A DNA stretch of 64,000 bases. Source: Klebsormidium nitens. Taxonomy: Eukaryota; Streptophyta; Klebsormidiophyceae; Klebsormidiales; Klebsormidiaceae. The translations under genes were made by a program, and so were the position numbers. The notes below the pieces were generated by a model. That model saw only the letters and a list, made by a program, of their open reading frames with translations, was not told the origin of the DNA and did no database searches. The stretch's first letter is position 1; every line of letters begins with the position of its first letter. Positions 37,292 to 48,760 of this stretch are shown here, one piece after another. The DNA lies in NCBI GenBank assembly GCA_000708835.1, contig DF237099.1, positions 73,554 to 137,553 on the forward strand. Reading direction: 5' to 3'.

Positions 37292-40200
37292 TTACGTCAC
37301 GGTAAGAAGCTCTGCTTCTGTTACGGGGAAGCTGCCAATGTCGTGTCCCGCAACGGGGCGCAACCGTTTGGTCAGCCCGCTGGCGAGGCTCTCGGTACCG
37401 GCCCCCCGCCGCTGACAAAACTCGGCGATCTGCAAGTATGCGTTCAAATTCGAAGCCAGCTGAACCGATCCGAATAACTTACGTTCCCCAGACAATTGCC
37501 CAACCTCGGTCAGTAGATACTCAAAGCGAGGTTCAGTTTTGACTAGGTTCCGCCCAAACGGTGTTTTACCAGACTTTGAGTGATGTGTGTTAAGTCATAA
37601 AGAGATGTAGCCAGGCACTTTGCATTAAACGATTCATCCTGCCTGCGGAGTATTTCTTGCAACGAGGCAACATCTTCCAGTCCCTGCACTTGCTGCGCTT
37701 CCGTGGTTGGAAAATCTTCCTGGGGCTTTCAAGAGACTTGTTTCTCTCTGGTTTGACAGCGGCTTTTCCGGGAGCTCCTCAGGAACGTGCTTAGGGAGTC
37801 TTGGATTCAGGAAGGAGTGTTTCTTGCCCCTGTTTTTAACACCGGTGCTTAGCATAGAACGATGTACGGACAGTGTCTGAACGGGTAAGACAGTCGGCAG
37901 GCATAAGCACGCACTCTCAAGAGCATAGCGTATACCTCTAGAGCCATAGCGTACCTGCAGTGCCATAGCTCGGCCGCTCAACACCGCATCCTGCATGCTG
38001 GAGCCCAGCAGCCAGTCGCCGCAAATCCCGACCCGTCCCAGGGGGTCGAAAATACAAGGCACGCCCGGCGTATTCGTTGGCAACGCTGCCCCCCTGTAAG
38101 AATTCATCCGTTTCTCAATATGTTCCCTAAAAAGAGAGCAACGCCTCTTTGAAATGTCGATTGAAAGAAACGTTCTACGCAATGGAGACAGACTTCCGCT
38201 GTCGACGTCGCGCTTGGATTTACAGACCGCACAAAATCTAAACCTGACGCACAAGCAATGGTTACGTCGCAGATTACCGCAGGACATTCCCGACATTGAC
38301 GACGAGCAAACACCACCACCAACCAGATAGAGCCTGCTAGAGTTTCATACTAGTATCACCAAGATAGAAACAACGCGGATCACCACCATAGCGTATTGCT
38401 TTCATTGGGCAATTGAATGGAGTAACTGTTCGTCCCCTGGTGCAGCACTGGGCGCTCACCAAAGTTGCGTTTTGGTGAAGATCGGGGCCGGGAAAGTCCC
38501 CCGAGAGACGCCCCAGGCGTCTTCAAAGCCGTCGAGCATTTCCCGGGTGACCTTCGCGGCAACCGGGGCCGGCACAGCTTCCTACGCGGCACAATCCAAA
38601 GCACTCTGAGAAAAGTAACGAACTTTGAGATGTACTTTGCGCAGATGTACAGAAACCCGCATGAGAGACCCAGAAACCTTGGCTGCGGCTGAAATCGGCA
38701 CTGCTTCTTACATACAGCGTTAAACGCAGGACCTTTTTGCATCGTTCATGATCCTTTAGGCGAGCGCAGACCTGCACAAAGCTGCATGAGTCTTTAACTT
38801 AAGAGTGGGGTAGCAAGGCAAAGGGGGAGGCATCTGCGTCGTCTTTCGAACCAAGATTCCTAGCATCCTGTGGGTGAAGACGGCCTCGTGTGACCATACG
38901 CGAATGGACTTTGTTGTCGTTTCGTTGGCCCCACCTCCGTGGCTTCTACATGCACGTCTATCTCTTCTAGCTCCGAGCGACAGCCCAAAGCGCTTCCGGA
39001 AGTCCTGGCTTGCTCTTCGCCGAGGAGCGCTATGGAACGGAAAGTCTTGTATCCATGTGTGCCTGGGACCGGCCAAACTGGAGATATCGGCTGAATATCT
39101 TCCATGTCGAGCTCAGTCCTTGTACGTGCTCGCAGAGTTCGGTAACTTCGTAAACAAAGAACGTTCTTTTCAGTAACGGAGGCTTTCCACTTTGAACAAA
39201 GCTTAGAGACTTACTTAACCCGTCTCAAACCCACTCCTCACCTGGGGAACCTTGTTGTCCTTTCCGTAGCCCGCCGTGCTGAAGAGCGTCCAGCATTCCG
39301 GCCCGCTCCGCTTGAGCTTCCGGTTGTTGTTGCACGCCCACGAAACGGACGGAACGTCTTGTACGAACGCAGCGTCGATCTCGGGCGGGAGAGGCAGGGG
39401 CTTGTCGAAGGCGGCGAGCAGAGCCCAAATGGAGCTCAGGCGTAGACTCTGAAGCAGCCAGAAGGTAATAGTTGATAACGAAAAAGACGAGCTTAGACCG
39501 TAAGTTCTAGGAAACGGAAAGGAAACGGTTGGTGACAGAACGAGGAAGGCAGAACACGCGAGCTGTGGAGAGTTAGGGACTCGTCGTTGAGAAGACTTCA
39601 GGGAATATTGTTTGTGTTAAACAGAGTGTAAGCACTTATCGAGGGCCTTCATAGAGGCTAGAGCTTGCTGTGGCCATTCATGAGTGCGGCGTCACCTTCT
39701 CACTAGGTATTGTGAGCTGAGAACGGAAGACCGTATGCGCCCCTTGCATCTTCCTTTCAGTTCGCCATGAGCGATACTTTAGAACGCCAGCTTCAGTCGC
39801 CGGGTACGGGCCTTGGCAAATCTGCTGCCATCAGATGACAATATGAAAACGAGCGACAATGTTTGAATCGTTACTTGGCGCTGAGAGTCTGTGAGTGCGC
39901 GATCTACTCACCTTCATTTGAGCTGCAACTTCTGGGACCCCCGCTGGAGCTAAGAGCCGATTCGCACACTTCCCTGCACAAAGCCGGGTCGCATCAGTAC
40001 TGATTTCCGGAGAAGGGAATGCTACCCGTTGCATAATCAGTTCTCATCTACTCCTCTCTTGATTTCACACTCTGAGGTCACCAACACGTTGACAGTACAG
40101 GCGTGGTATCGGGCCGTTCTTATCGCAGGTTCGAGAATGCGAAAAGACAGCAAGTGAACGGTCGAACGCAATCTGGACCACTTCGTAAATAATTGGGAAG

Positions 40201-42359
40201 CGTCACAAAGCGAACAGACGCGACGTCGAAAGTGAGAGATCTGAAGCCCCAGAGCTTTTCAAGAGTCATTGGCACAATCTCGACGAATGCAGAAGAGGAA
40301 AGGAAAAAGGGACGAAGAAGATTTCAGCGAGACATTGACAGCTTTGAACTACACTCTGTAGAGTTCGCAGACCTCTTAGAAGGTAGCTCGCAAATCAAAT
40401 CTGAGCTTGTAATATCGACATTCCTACAGCTCATCAAATCCCTCGGCATCCAAACAGGGGGCAAGGCAGTAAGCTTTTCAATACAAACAGTTTGCTAGAG
40501 GCAGCAACCTAACCTACCGTTATGGGCAATCACAACAAAGTCGAAATCACCCTCGTGCCTTCCGTTTTCGCTTAGTCGCCATTTCCCCCCGCTGGGCTCC
40601 ATTCGGCTAACCCAACATGGGCGACGAGTTTGCGCTAACCCCTGCCGCACCTGCCAAAGACAACTTCGCTTCAGCTTTTGCACGCAGGAAACGATGGAAG
40701 AGAAAACATCACTTCGTCAAAATATGAACAGAAGCAAGGGCGTCCCCTGCTTGTAAACATATGCAGGATAAACCTGACGAGACTCAGAAAGCGTTGCCGA
40801 ACGGAAAGAAGTTTGGTCGATGCGAGCTTGTTCCATGGAGAGTATGTTTCCAGCATGTCACATCGCTGGCCAGGAAATGTTGCACACCTTCGCAAGCTGA
40901 ACCAGATTTTCTGGCTATGCAGCTCTGGAACGGAGAAATGTCACTGCCACCTCACCATGTAATCAGAAACGAAGAAAACGGAGACAGAAGGTGCTTTGAG
41001 GGCAAGGAAAAAACGAAACATTTGCATCATGGAAGGGAGGAAACGCCCCACCTTTTCTCCCAGTCGATCTGCAAGCCCCATCATGCCATCGACCCCCAGA
41101 TACTTCGGCTGCTCCCCAGGCAGCGGTGTGAATTGTCCTCTTTTCAGGTTCCCCACTGACCCATCCCAAACCCGCACTAACCCCTCTGCTTCCCACTGAT
41201 CTACCATCTTTTGAACAATGGGGTCTGAAACCGTGAAGTACTGCGCAGCGTGGTCGAAAACTAGAGACTGGCCGCCTGGGGTGCTGATGTGTCTCGTGGC
41301 GAGACGGCCCCCGAGACCGCGCTTGCCCTGAGAGTAGAGTCAGGAGCGATACGTTAAGCCTGCAAATCATTTTCTCAGGAAGGGCGATTAGTGCATTTCA
41401 GACGAACAATCCTCGGCAAGCTGCTTCTAATCTTCGGTCTCAATCATTGTTGGTCATTGACTGTTCACAAGCGGGAGAACAAGGGGAACATATGCAGGGG
41501 CATGATAAGTTTGGCTTGTGAAGTCGGCTGCTGCGAACACTTCAAGCGTCAACATGCCCCTGACTGACTCAAGGGACACCTTATCATCTCATGAAGAGGA
41601 AGTCTCAGCTAGACCTCATCAAGAGATCACTGACTGCGGCTTTGTCAAGAGTCTTTCAGAGAACCCTTCCGTGATAGAAGCCCCCTTATACTACTGTTTT
41701 GTGGAATGCATCCTTTCTTTGAACGCTCCTCCAATAGTACTCCTAAGATGGTGTGGTATGTTTATTGGATCCCTCACCGTGTCAAAGACCGTCGACCGGA
41801 CCCCCTGGTCAGACAACACCTGTGCGCATATCAGCCCCGATAAGCCCCCCCCAATGATTGCCACTGAGGCATCCTCCGGGACCTCCCCTTTGAATACCGT
41901 CCGTTGCTTTTCCGTTCTAGGTGGTGGTTTGCCATTCTGCGATGGGGGCCTTGGGCCTCTCCCTGCGTCTGATTTGCGCCACACATCTCGTGTTCTAGGC
42001 AGACTCCTGCTCTGCCCCGGTGAGTTTCTCCCTCTCTCTATTTCTTTGCCTGGACTCCCCTTTGAGGATTCACGGGTCTGCCCGGATGATGGTTGTTGAG
42101 TGTCACCTTCCGGCAGCCCAGACACCGCGTTTGCTCCATGTAAAGGGGATGTGTTTGAACAACTTTGTGTCGGCCTGCCACCTGCTGGCATCCTCAACCT
42201 TGGAACTGATGTCTTTTGATTCCGAAAACGATACACGATTCGAGGGCCACAAACCTGCGTGCTGAAAGTAGAAATTTGTTGATGAGAAGCATTGATATGT
42301 TCCAACACTCCCACCTTGCAAGCGCCGCTTCTGAGCAAGGGCGCTCGCAGAGCCTGCAT
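37292..42359 (-). CDS. Renalase-like FAD/NAD(P)-binding oxidoreductase, probably plastid-targeted
   Basis: Predicted 562 residues from eight exons in transcript order: 42359-41778, 41327-41052, 40650-40518, 39973-39912, 39448-39242, 38581-38460, 38093-37955, 37459-37292. The Rossmann dinucleotide motif VAIIGGGLSGLICAQVL starts at residue 166. It is followed by GKRGLGGRLATRH and FDHAAQYFTV, the usual second FAD-contact region. The C-terminal FAD motif is GRVGICGDWLLGSSMQDAVL followed by SG. This layout matches the plant family of renalase-like amine-oxidase-fold proteins (for example Arabidopsis At3g04650), whose substrate is not established. The first ~165 residues are Ser/Arg/Pro-rich without a domain; the start may be a transit peptide. 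The ATG at 42359 is the first in frame before the Rossmann fold, though a shorter protein is possible. Exon 5 could start a few bases away. The gene is divergent from the UBA2-like gene. Confidence 0.85.
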
Positions 42360-44124
42360 CTTGTCAGCAAGCACAATGCATCTCGAACTTTCACCGGGTT
42401 CTCTGCAATGCCGTCCTCACATTGAAGGAGCTGCTATTAAAGCACGTCCAGACGCCAGTGGCAAAGATTCTGTGCAGAGACACAGGGCAGACGGATGACG
42501 TTCTGCACAGCGCACATAACACCACCATGATCCATGAATGCTCATCTTCTGTTGCAGCAAATCTGGTGTTCAAACCACGCCCGGGCAGAGAGTACTGCTT
42601 TGAAATTAACGTCAAATTCACTTGTATATTGCCATTTTGGCTGATCGTCCTTTAACATCCATAAGGGCCTAGCTTTAAACTGCGGCTAGCTAATTGAAAC
42701 GCGGAATACCGCGCGTAGACCTGTTGCCAGTTGGTACCGTATACGGGGCAAAATCAGGCAGATACCGTACCAGGGTACCTCAAGTCCGGGTTTTGGCAAT
42801 AATATTGCCTTGTTTTTGCCTGGGCGAGTTGGGGGCCTGTTATGCATAAGGGGTCCGCGTTATCGTCCGGTCGTGCCCGGGAGTAGTATTGGGGACAGCC
42901 TGGTGGCCGGTCCCGACTTGCAGTTACTAGCGGACGTTCCCGGTTCGATAACTCTAGATGTCCCGCCGTGTCAAGCTGTGATTTGATTCAGACCTCCTGC
43001 TCGTAGAGGGGCTAGCTAGCTGATAGAGAAGCCTCAACTTAACCGTCGGCCTGACTGAATTTGGTCAATGGATGTCAAAGGGGTGCGCTACTGTGATTGG
43101 CTCGGTTCACGTGCAGGTCCGTCGATGAAAGCACGCGTACGGCTGCATGTCGGTGCTTGGCGAGAAGCGATCCCCTTGCGCGCCCTCCGACCCCTTCCCA
43201 ACCAATTCTCTGCCGAAGAATTTCCGGTGTGAAAACAGTTCTGAAAGATTACAGATTGGTTAAAAGAGTCTACTGGAGAGTCGAGGGTAAATACACAAGT
43301 TTTCTAGGATATGACACCATGGTATCTGAGCTTAGGCTCATGCAGGTGTCGACTGCAGCATGATAGGGTGGTCACATTTGTATCCTCGGAAAGTCGGCGC
43401 ACCGACCCCAAGGGTGCGCACCGACCCTAGAAAGCCACTTCGGTCATATTTGCTTTTGGGGCCACTCGACCCGACGGCTAAAACTTCCCGTAATTTGCGG
43501 TCTCGAGTCTCGACGGTAGATTGTGCGCACCCACCCTAGAAACTTTTTCGGAGGTCCGGGATCGGTCGCCCCCACCCTAGAAATGTTGCGACCCCGAACC
43601 TTAGCTAGGGCGGAATTTCCGCCCCGAGGGTGGAATTTCCACCCCGAGGGTCGGAATTCCGGCCCCAAGGGTCGTCGCGACCTCAAATGTGACCACCCTG
43701 TCACTGCTTTGAATCTGATCCTGGGCCCTGGATGGCCATCATTCTACATCGTATTAGTTGACACCGAGTCTTGCCCAGTGTCCCGGAGCGAGAGGCCAGC
43801 GTCTCTGCTACCGGGGTCGCGCTGCTTGGCGCAGGCTCCAGATTTCCATAGTGTCATCTTGCATGTGGTCCCCCGAGCACCCCAGTGCTCCCTACGACAG
43901 GTTACAGTGTCGCAGCCCCATGCCTTTGATGGGTACGGGCTTATGAGAAGATAACATTCTGAAGTTTGAGCTTCGCAGAATTTGGGATTCAGGCATCTGG
44001 CCGTGCAGCAGGGGACGAAGCTTACGGCAGCAGGGACGGTGAAGAGCGCCTTGGACACTGTGCAGATTGCAGCAAAGTCGACTCGCAGGAAGATCCAGTG
44101 GTTGCACACCTCTTAGGAGGGATC
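42360..44124. promoter_or_regulatory. Divergent promoter region with an inserted element
   Basis: About 1.8 kb between the renalase-like and UBA2-like start codons. It contains no recognisable gene. A GTACC-containing patch lies at 42733-42778 and a terminal-inverted-repeat element at 43365-43699. The last 150 bp before 44125 are presumably the UBA2-like 5' UTR. Confidence 0.5.
43365..43699. mobile_element. 335-bp element with 16-bp terminal inverted repeats (MITE-like)
   Basis: The ends AGGGTGGTCACATTTG (43365-43380) and CAAATGTGACCACCCT (43684-43699) are perfect inverted repeats. Inside, CACC(GA)CCCTAGAAA-like motifs recur four times (near 43420, 43530 and 43570), and three small palindromes stand in a row near 43610-43670: GGCGGAATTTCCGCC, GTGGAATTTCCAC and a CGGAATTCCGG-type copy. 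No open frame encodes a transposase. No convincing target-site duplication was seen. It is most simply a non-autonomous DNA transposon. Confidence 0.75.
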
Positions 44125-47100
44125 ATGGCTTCGTACGGAGGGGAGGACAAGAAGCGGAAGTTGGACGGCTCGGCTGCGGCCCCTTCGTCGCTGCGCCCTG
44201 AGGAGATCAAGGATCTGCTGACTGCGCTGAAACAAGAGCAGGTGGTGGACCTGCTCGTCAAAGCGTGAGTAGCTCCTGCTTCTCCTGGGTAAAGATTTTG
44301 AGCTGGACACGAGTTGCGCATGGCGGTTTATGCAGACTGGCCTGAATTGGATGCACCTCCCTCTTTTTCAGAACTTCCTGCTGAGATATTATTGGTGCTT
44401 GAGTTTCCATCTTATGGGTAATGGTTGCAGTTCTGCTCGATTGTTGCTTGGTATGATTTCTGTCGACTATTTCGAGCAAGTAGTTGGGTTGTTGGACAGT
44501 TTGATCATGGTAAGTTTTGCATTGCTGATTCGACCATAGATTGCACTTGCTTTCAAATCTGATGTTGGTGCTTGTTTCTGACCGCTGGGCCAAAAGGCCT
44601 TCACAAGTTACTGGATTCTTGTGTTGGAAGCAATTCAAGTCTTACTCATCCGGTGCATCAGCTTCTGTGCAGCCTTTGTGCAGTCAGTTTCTGCAGGAAG
44701 ATGGATGATTCAAAGGTTGTAAGTTGCAAGCAGGGTGTTCTGAAGGATTGGTAGCCGATCTGAGCATTTAGCGCTTTTGTAACCGGTCTTCACCACGGTA
44801 TCTGTTGAGGTCTGGTGCTTGAAATGTAGAGGTGTTTATGTAAGCAAGCTACCCGACTGCTCTGAGCCTGACACTGGAGTGTGCATCCTGGTCTTGGCTG
44901 GGTCTGCAGTTGTTCCGCTCATCCTGATGTTCTTGACGATGTGAGAGATGCTGCGAGCAAAGATCCTGCAACTCGAAAGCTCTTTGTGCGTGGCCTGCCT
45001 TGGGAGACGACCACCGAGGAGCTGACTGCTGTGAGTAGTTTTGTCTGAATCCTGCTACGATTGATCGCACTAGGCGCAGGCACCACAGAGATTAGTTGTT
45101 ATCCAGTTGGTAACTGATTTTCTGCTGAGGAGCGGATTGACCAGGTATGACACTTGGATAGAGTCGAAGGGATGCGCAGAGATTTGGCTGCAGGTTGTTG
45201 CTTCTTCAGCTCCTTTTGCAGCTTTGAAGCTAGTTGACTTACTCGGGACTTCCTCAATTGCCATCTGCCTCCATGTCTTCGAAGTTTTGCTTTACACACC
45301 TCTGCGTTGCTCATCATCTTGGTCTACTTTGTCGTCAGTCGTCAGAAACCAGCTGCGATCTTTTCATGCTGCTTCAGTGTTAAAAACGAAGGATGTCCTT
45401 CAATCAGTTAGGAATTTTACTAGGTTGTGAGCGTGCCACAGCGGCTGAACAAGGTAGAAGAAAATCTGCTTTCAAGCCTGCTTGAGGCTTGTGATATCGA
45501 GGCGAGTTTTCCAGCAGTGACACACCACTTGTGAAGCCACGAATTCTTCGAATCTGTAGGTCTGGTCATGGAGATTCTCACTGTCTTCCTTGTTTTCAGG
45601 CGTATGAAGAGTTCGGCGACATTGACGAAGCAGCCGTCATCGTGGACAAGATTTCTGGCAAGTCCAAGGGCTTTGGATTCGTCACCTTCAGGCACATCGA
45701 CTCTGCTCAGAAGGCCCTTCGGAACCCAAAGAAGCAAATCAGGGTATGTTTACACAAAGTTCTATTGAGCCTGCACCTTTGGCGGCCAGTTTGTTGGGCT
45801 TTGGAAAGTGTTACCCTGCTTCTGATTTCCCACAGGCCTTGGAACTGCTAATGCAGGTCCCCCCTGACAAAACTGTGGATGTTTTAGGACATTGAAAAGG
45901 AATTGCGTTTCCTCCTCAGCTCATCTCTACGTGCTCAACACAAGCGAAGGCTCTGTGCAATCGGTTTTGAAAAAGAGTTGGGAAGGAGCTCCGATGCCGG
46001 CACTTCAGGACACTTGTGACAATCACCCCCAGTCCATTTACGGGTTCTCTTACGTTTTCAGCTAGTGTTCGCTGGACCCGGTCTTCGATCAGTCTTCCTT
46101 GTCTTGTTCCATTTGCGCTGCAAAAGTGTCTGCCGAAGTACCACCATTGTTGCATCTTATTCAAGATTTCCAGCATGGGTTACCCAGGGTTTTGTCAGAG
46201 GTAGATGGATGTTGATGTCACTGGTGCTCGTCTGCAGGACCGCACCGTGCACGCCAATCTGGCGGCACTTGGCAGCAGCGCGACCCAACGGGACAACAAT
46301 GACGTGAGTCAGCGCAAGGTCTATGTCGGGGGGCTCAACTACGACACCACCAACGAGACGCTTCTTGAGGTCTTCGGCAAGTTTGGCGAGATTGAGGAGG
46401 GGTCCATTGCCACGGAGAGGACAACCGGCAAGTCTCGGTGAGAAAAAAGGGCTTTTGTTTTTGCTGACCGTGCGATACCGCGCTCTGTTGGAGCTTCAGA
46501 GTTCCTTTGTATCCTTATTTTTTATTTCAGTGTAGGCAAGAAGTCTGTATTGTTTATGTAGATCTGCTTCTGTTCTCGTGCTGAGGTTCCTGTTTTTCTT
46601 GTTGGATGTTGCATCAGGTCCGACAGTATCTGCCGTACTTGTAGCCGATTTTCCGCTTTGAGCCGGCTTGTGCCTCACGATGTTTTCTGACGACAAAATT
46701 TGATATTTGCAGCGGGTTCGCTTTCGTGACCTTCCGAACGGCCGAGGGCGCCCAGGCGGCTTGCGCAGAGCCAGTGAAGCACATTGACGTGAGTACTGTC
46801 TTCGAGATTCCCCGTTGACTAGGTTGCTCACCTTCCCAATACGTAACGAGGCTCGTCTCAGAGATTGTGCCTTGATTTGGTTGCTTTCACTTAGACGGAG
46901 TCTGCCCGTGGTAAAGTGGCAAGTGCACGCACTAGCACCAGTTGATGAAGAATTTCCGGTGTTTTTTGCCAGCTTTTTGATTGCGCGGCTCCGAACTGTA
47001 TTTCAGTCGATGTAACTGTCGCTGAGCAAAGGAGAAATACCCCGTCAACCTCTTGAGCCGTTCAAAACGAAGGCGATGCTGTGCAGCCTTAAGCAGCCAA

Positions 47101-47789
47101 AGGTCTGATTGAATGGTTTCTCTTTGCAGACACGCAACGTCCAGGTCAAGCTCGCTGCGGAGGGCCGGCAGCAGCGGCAGCAGGAGCAGACGAGCGCGAG
47201 CGGCCTCCAGAGCTACAGCAACAGCGGGATGGGCAACCAAGGGTACGGCGGGAACTTCATGGGGAACCGGCCCATGATGAACCAGCCTATGGGCCAAATG
47301 GGCTTCGCTTCCGCAGCACCGATCGGGCAGATGGCGGGTTACGCTAACCAGGGCGGGTTAAGCGGCGGGCAGTACGGGCAGATGGGCGCCGGGCAGGGGT
47401 TCGGAGCGGGGCAGCAGTTTGCGGCGCCGCTGGGGCAGATGGGGGGGATGCAAGGGGCGCTCCAACAGCCCGTGCAGTATGCTAACCAGGCAGGGTTTGC
47501 GGCCGTCCCTGCTAACGCCGGCACTCAGCAGTTTGCTCCGCAGCAGGGGGGACAGCAAGGGGGCCAGTTTACGGGGGCCCAGCAGGGCTTCGCTGCTCAA
47601 CAGCAGTTCCCCGCGCAGATGGGGGGCCAGGTAGGAGCAGTGCAACAGCCGCAGGGCCAGTTCACATCGCAAGCAGGTAATGGTCAGGTCGCGGGTGGCT
47701 TTTCGCAGCAGGCAGTGCCAGGGGGGCAAGCGGCGGGTATGGCTGGGGGCCTGCCCAACGCGATGTACAGCAACTTCCAAGGGCAGTAA
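44125..47789 (+). CDS. UBA2-like: UBA2-like RNA-binding protein with two RRMs
   Basis: Predicted 446 residues from six exons: 44125-44264, 44910-45030, 45600-45743, 46238-46437, 46713-46788, 47130-47789. The N-terminus has a basic KKRKLDGS stretch (likely nuclear signal) and an [21 protein letters not shown] helix region typical of the UBP1-associated protein 2 family. RRM1 (about 70-140) has RNP2 KLFVRGLP and RNP1 [11 protein letters not shown]2 (about 162-238) has RNP2 KVYVGGLN and RNP1 RGFAFVTF. Both keep the aromatic residues that stack on RNA. The last ~200 residues are a low-complexity Gln/Gly/Met/Ala tail that ends [10 protein letters not shown]. In Arabidopsis, UBA2 proteins are nuclear and bind U-rich 3' UTRs with UBP1, with roles in stress and senescence. 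The tail resembles prion-like domains that promote condensates; that is inference. Confidence 0.92.
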
Positions 47790-48760
47790 TTTTAATCGGA
47801 AAGTGTGAAGGAAGATGAGAGCGGATTGAAATAGATTCCCTGCAAGTTTTGTGAGCGTCTCAGTATCTGAGATCCGGCATGCTGATCGCGTTTCTAACCT
47901 CGCTACTAAATGCACCCATTCTCAATGGTGACTTTTCAGAAAGGTTGCTCGCAACCATTTCTTACCTTCTTTGGATGTGGGCAGGTAATAACCACTGACA
48001 TGCGTGCAGCGCCGCGTCGTGCGCCTCTCTTCTGCGCATGCTGGGTAGAGTCTTGTCTTGTCTTGACACGTCTCTGTTGTCAATTTTGCATATGGTGTGG
48101 CCATGTCTTGTTCTCTTCCAGGAACGGTCACATCTGCATATCCACTGAGTGATTACAAGCATGCCATGGCTCATGATTGCAAGCCGGCTGCCATAGACAC
48201 ACATGTGCATTATCATGCGTGTTTACCGGGATATCATCATTTATGCTTGACCGCCTAGGTTGATCAGTGCGCAGCTATACCACATATGCCTACACAGCTG
48301 CGGCGGCCTTCAATATCATGCGATGATGCATCGAGAATATATGGCCCGCATATGACATGATAATGCGTGCATGCATCATGGTTTTGCAAAGAGCATGGCC
48401 GGCACTGACTTACATGCAGTATGCCAGTCGATCAGACATGTGAGCAGATTGCCTCATGACAACTAAAATTATGCTCGTGCGGTCACGATAAGTTGCATGT
48501 TTGACATAGAGACGCACTGGAGAGGCAGGTGCAAGCGCGCACCAACATGAGAATCTTACCTCGATTCAGTTGCGCGGCAAGAGGCAAGCGCATACCATTG
48601 CACACATGCCCAGCTTACGTGAAATTTACCATCTTTTGTCATTTTTGGAAAGCCGGCTTCTGATCCTGAGCAGTTGGCCGATGATGTCGTAACATTAGAA
48701 GGACCGTTTTGCTCGTTGTTTCTGTCATATTGGAAGATTCCAGAGGTATTGCAAAGGCAT
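47790..48760. other. Convergent intergenic spacer
   Basis: This holds the 3' ends of the UBA2-like and PEX16 genes; no coding sequence is recognised. The stretch 48000-48500 is the clearest example here of the GCATGC/CATATG/TGCATG-rich texture, including CGTGCATGCATCATGG. Confidence 0.5.

Noticed and set aside
47358-47915. 185-codon open frame antisense to the UBA2-like last exon
   Set aside because: It is a by-product of the Gln/Gly-rich repeats on the other strand and has no recognisable motif.
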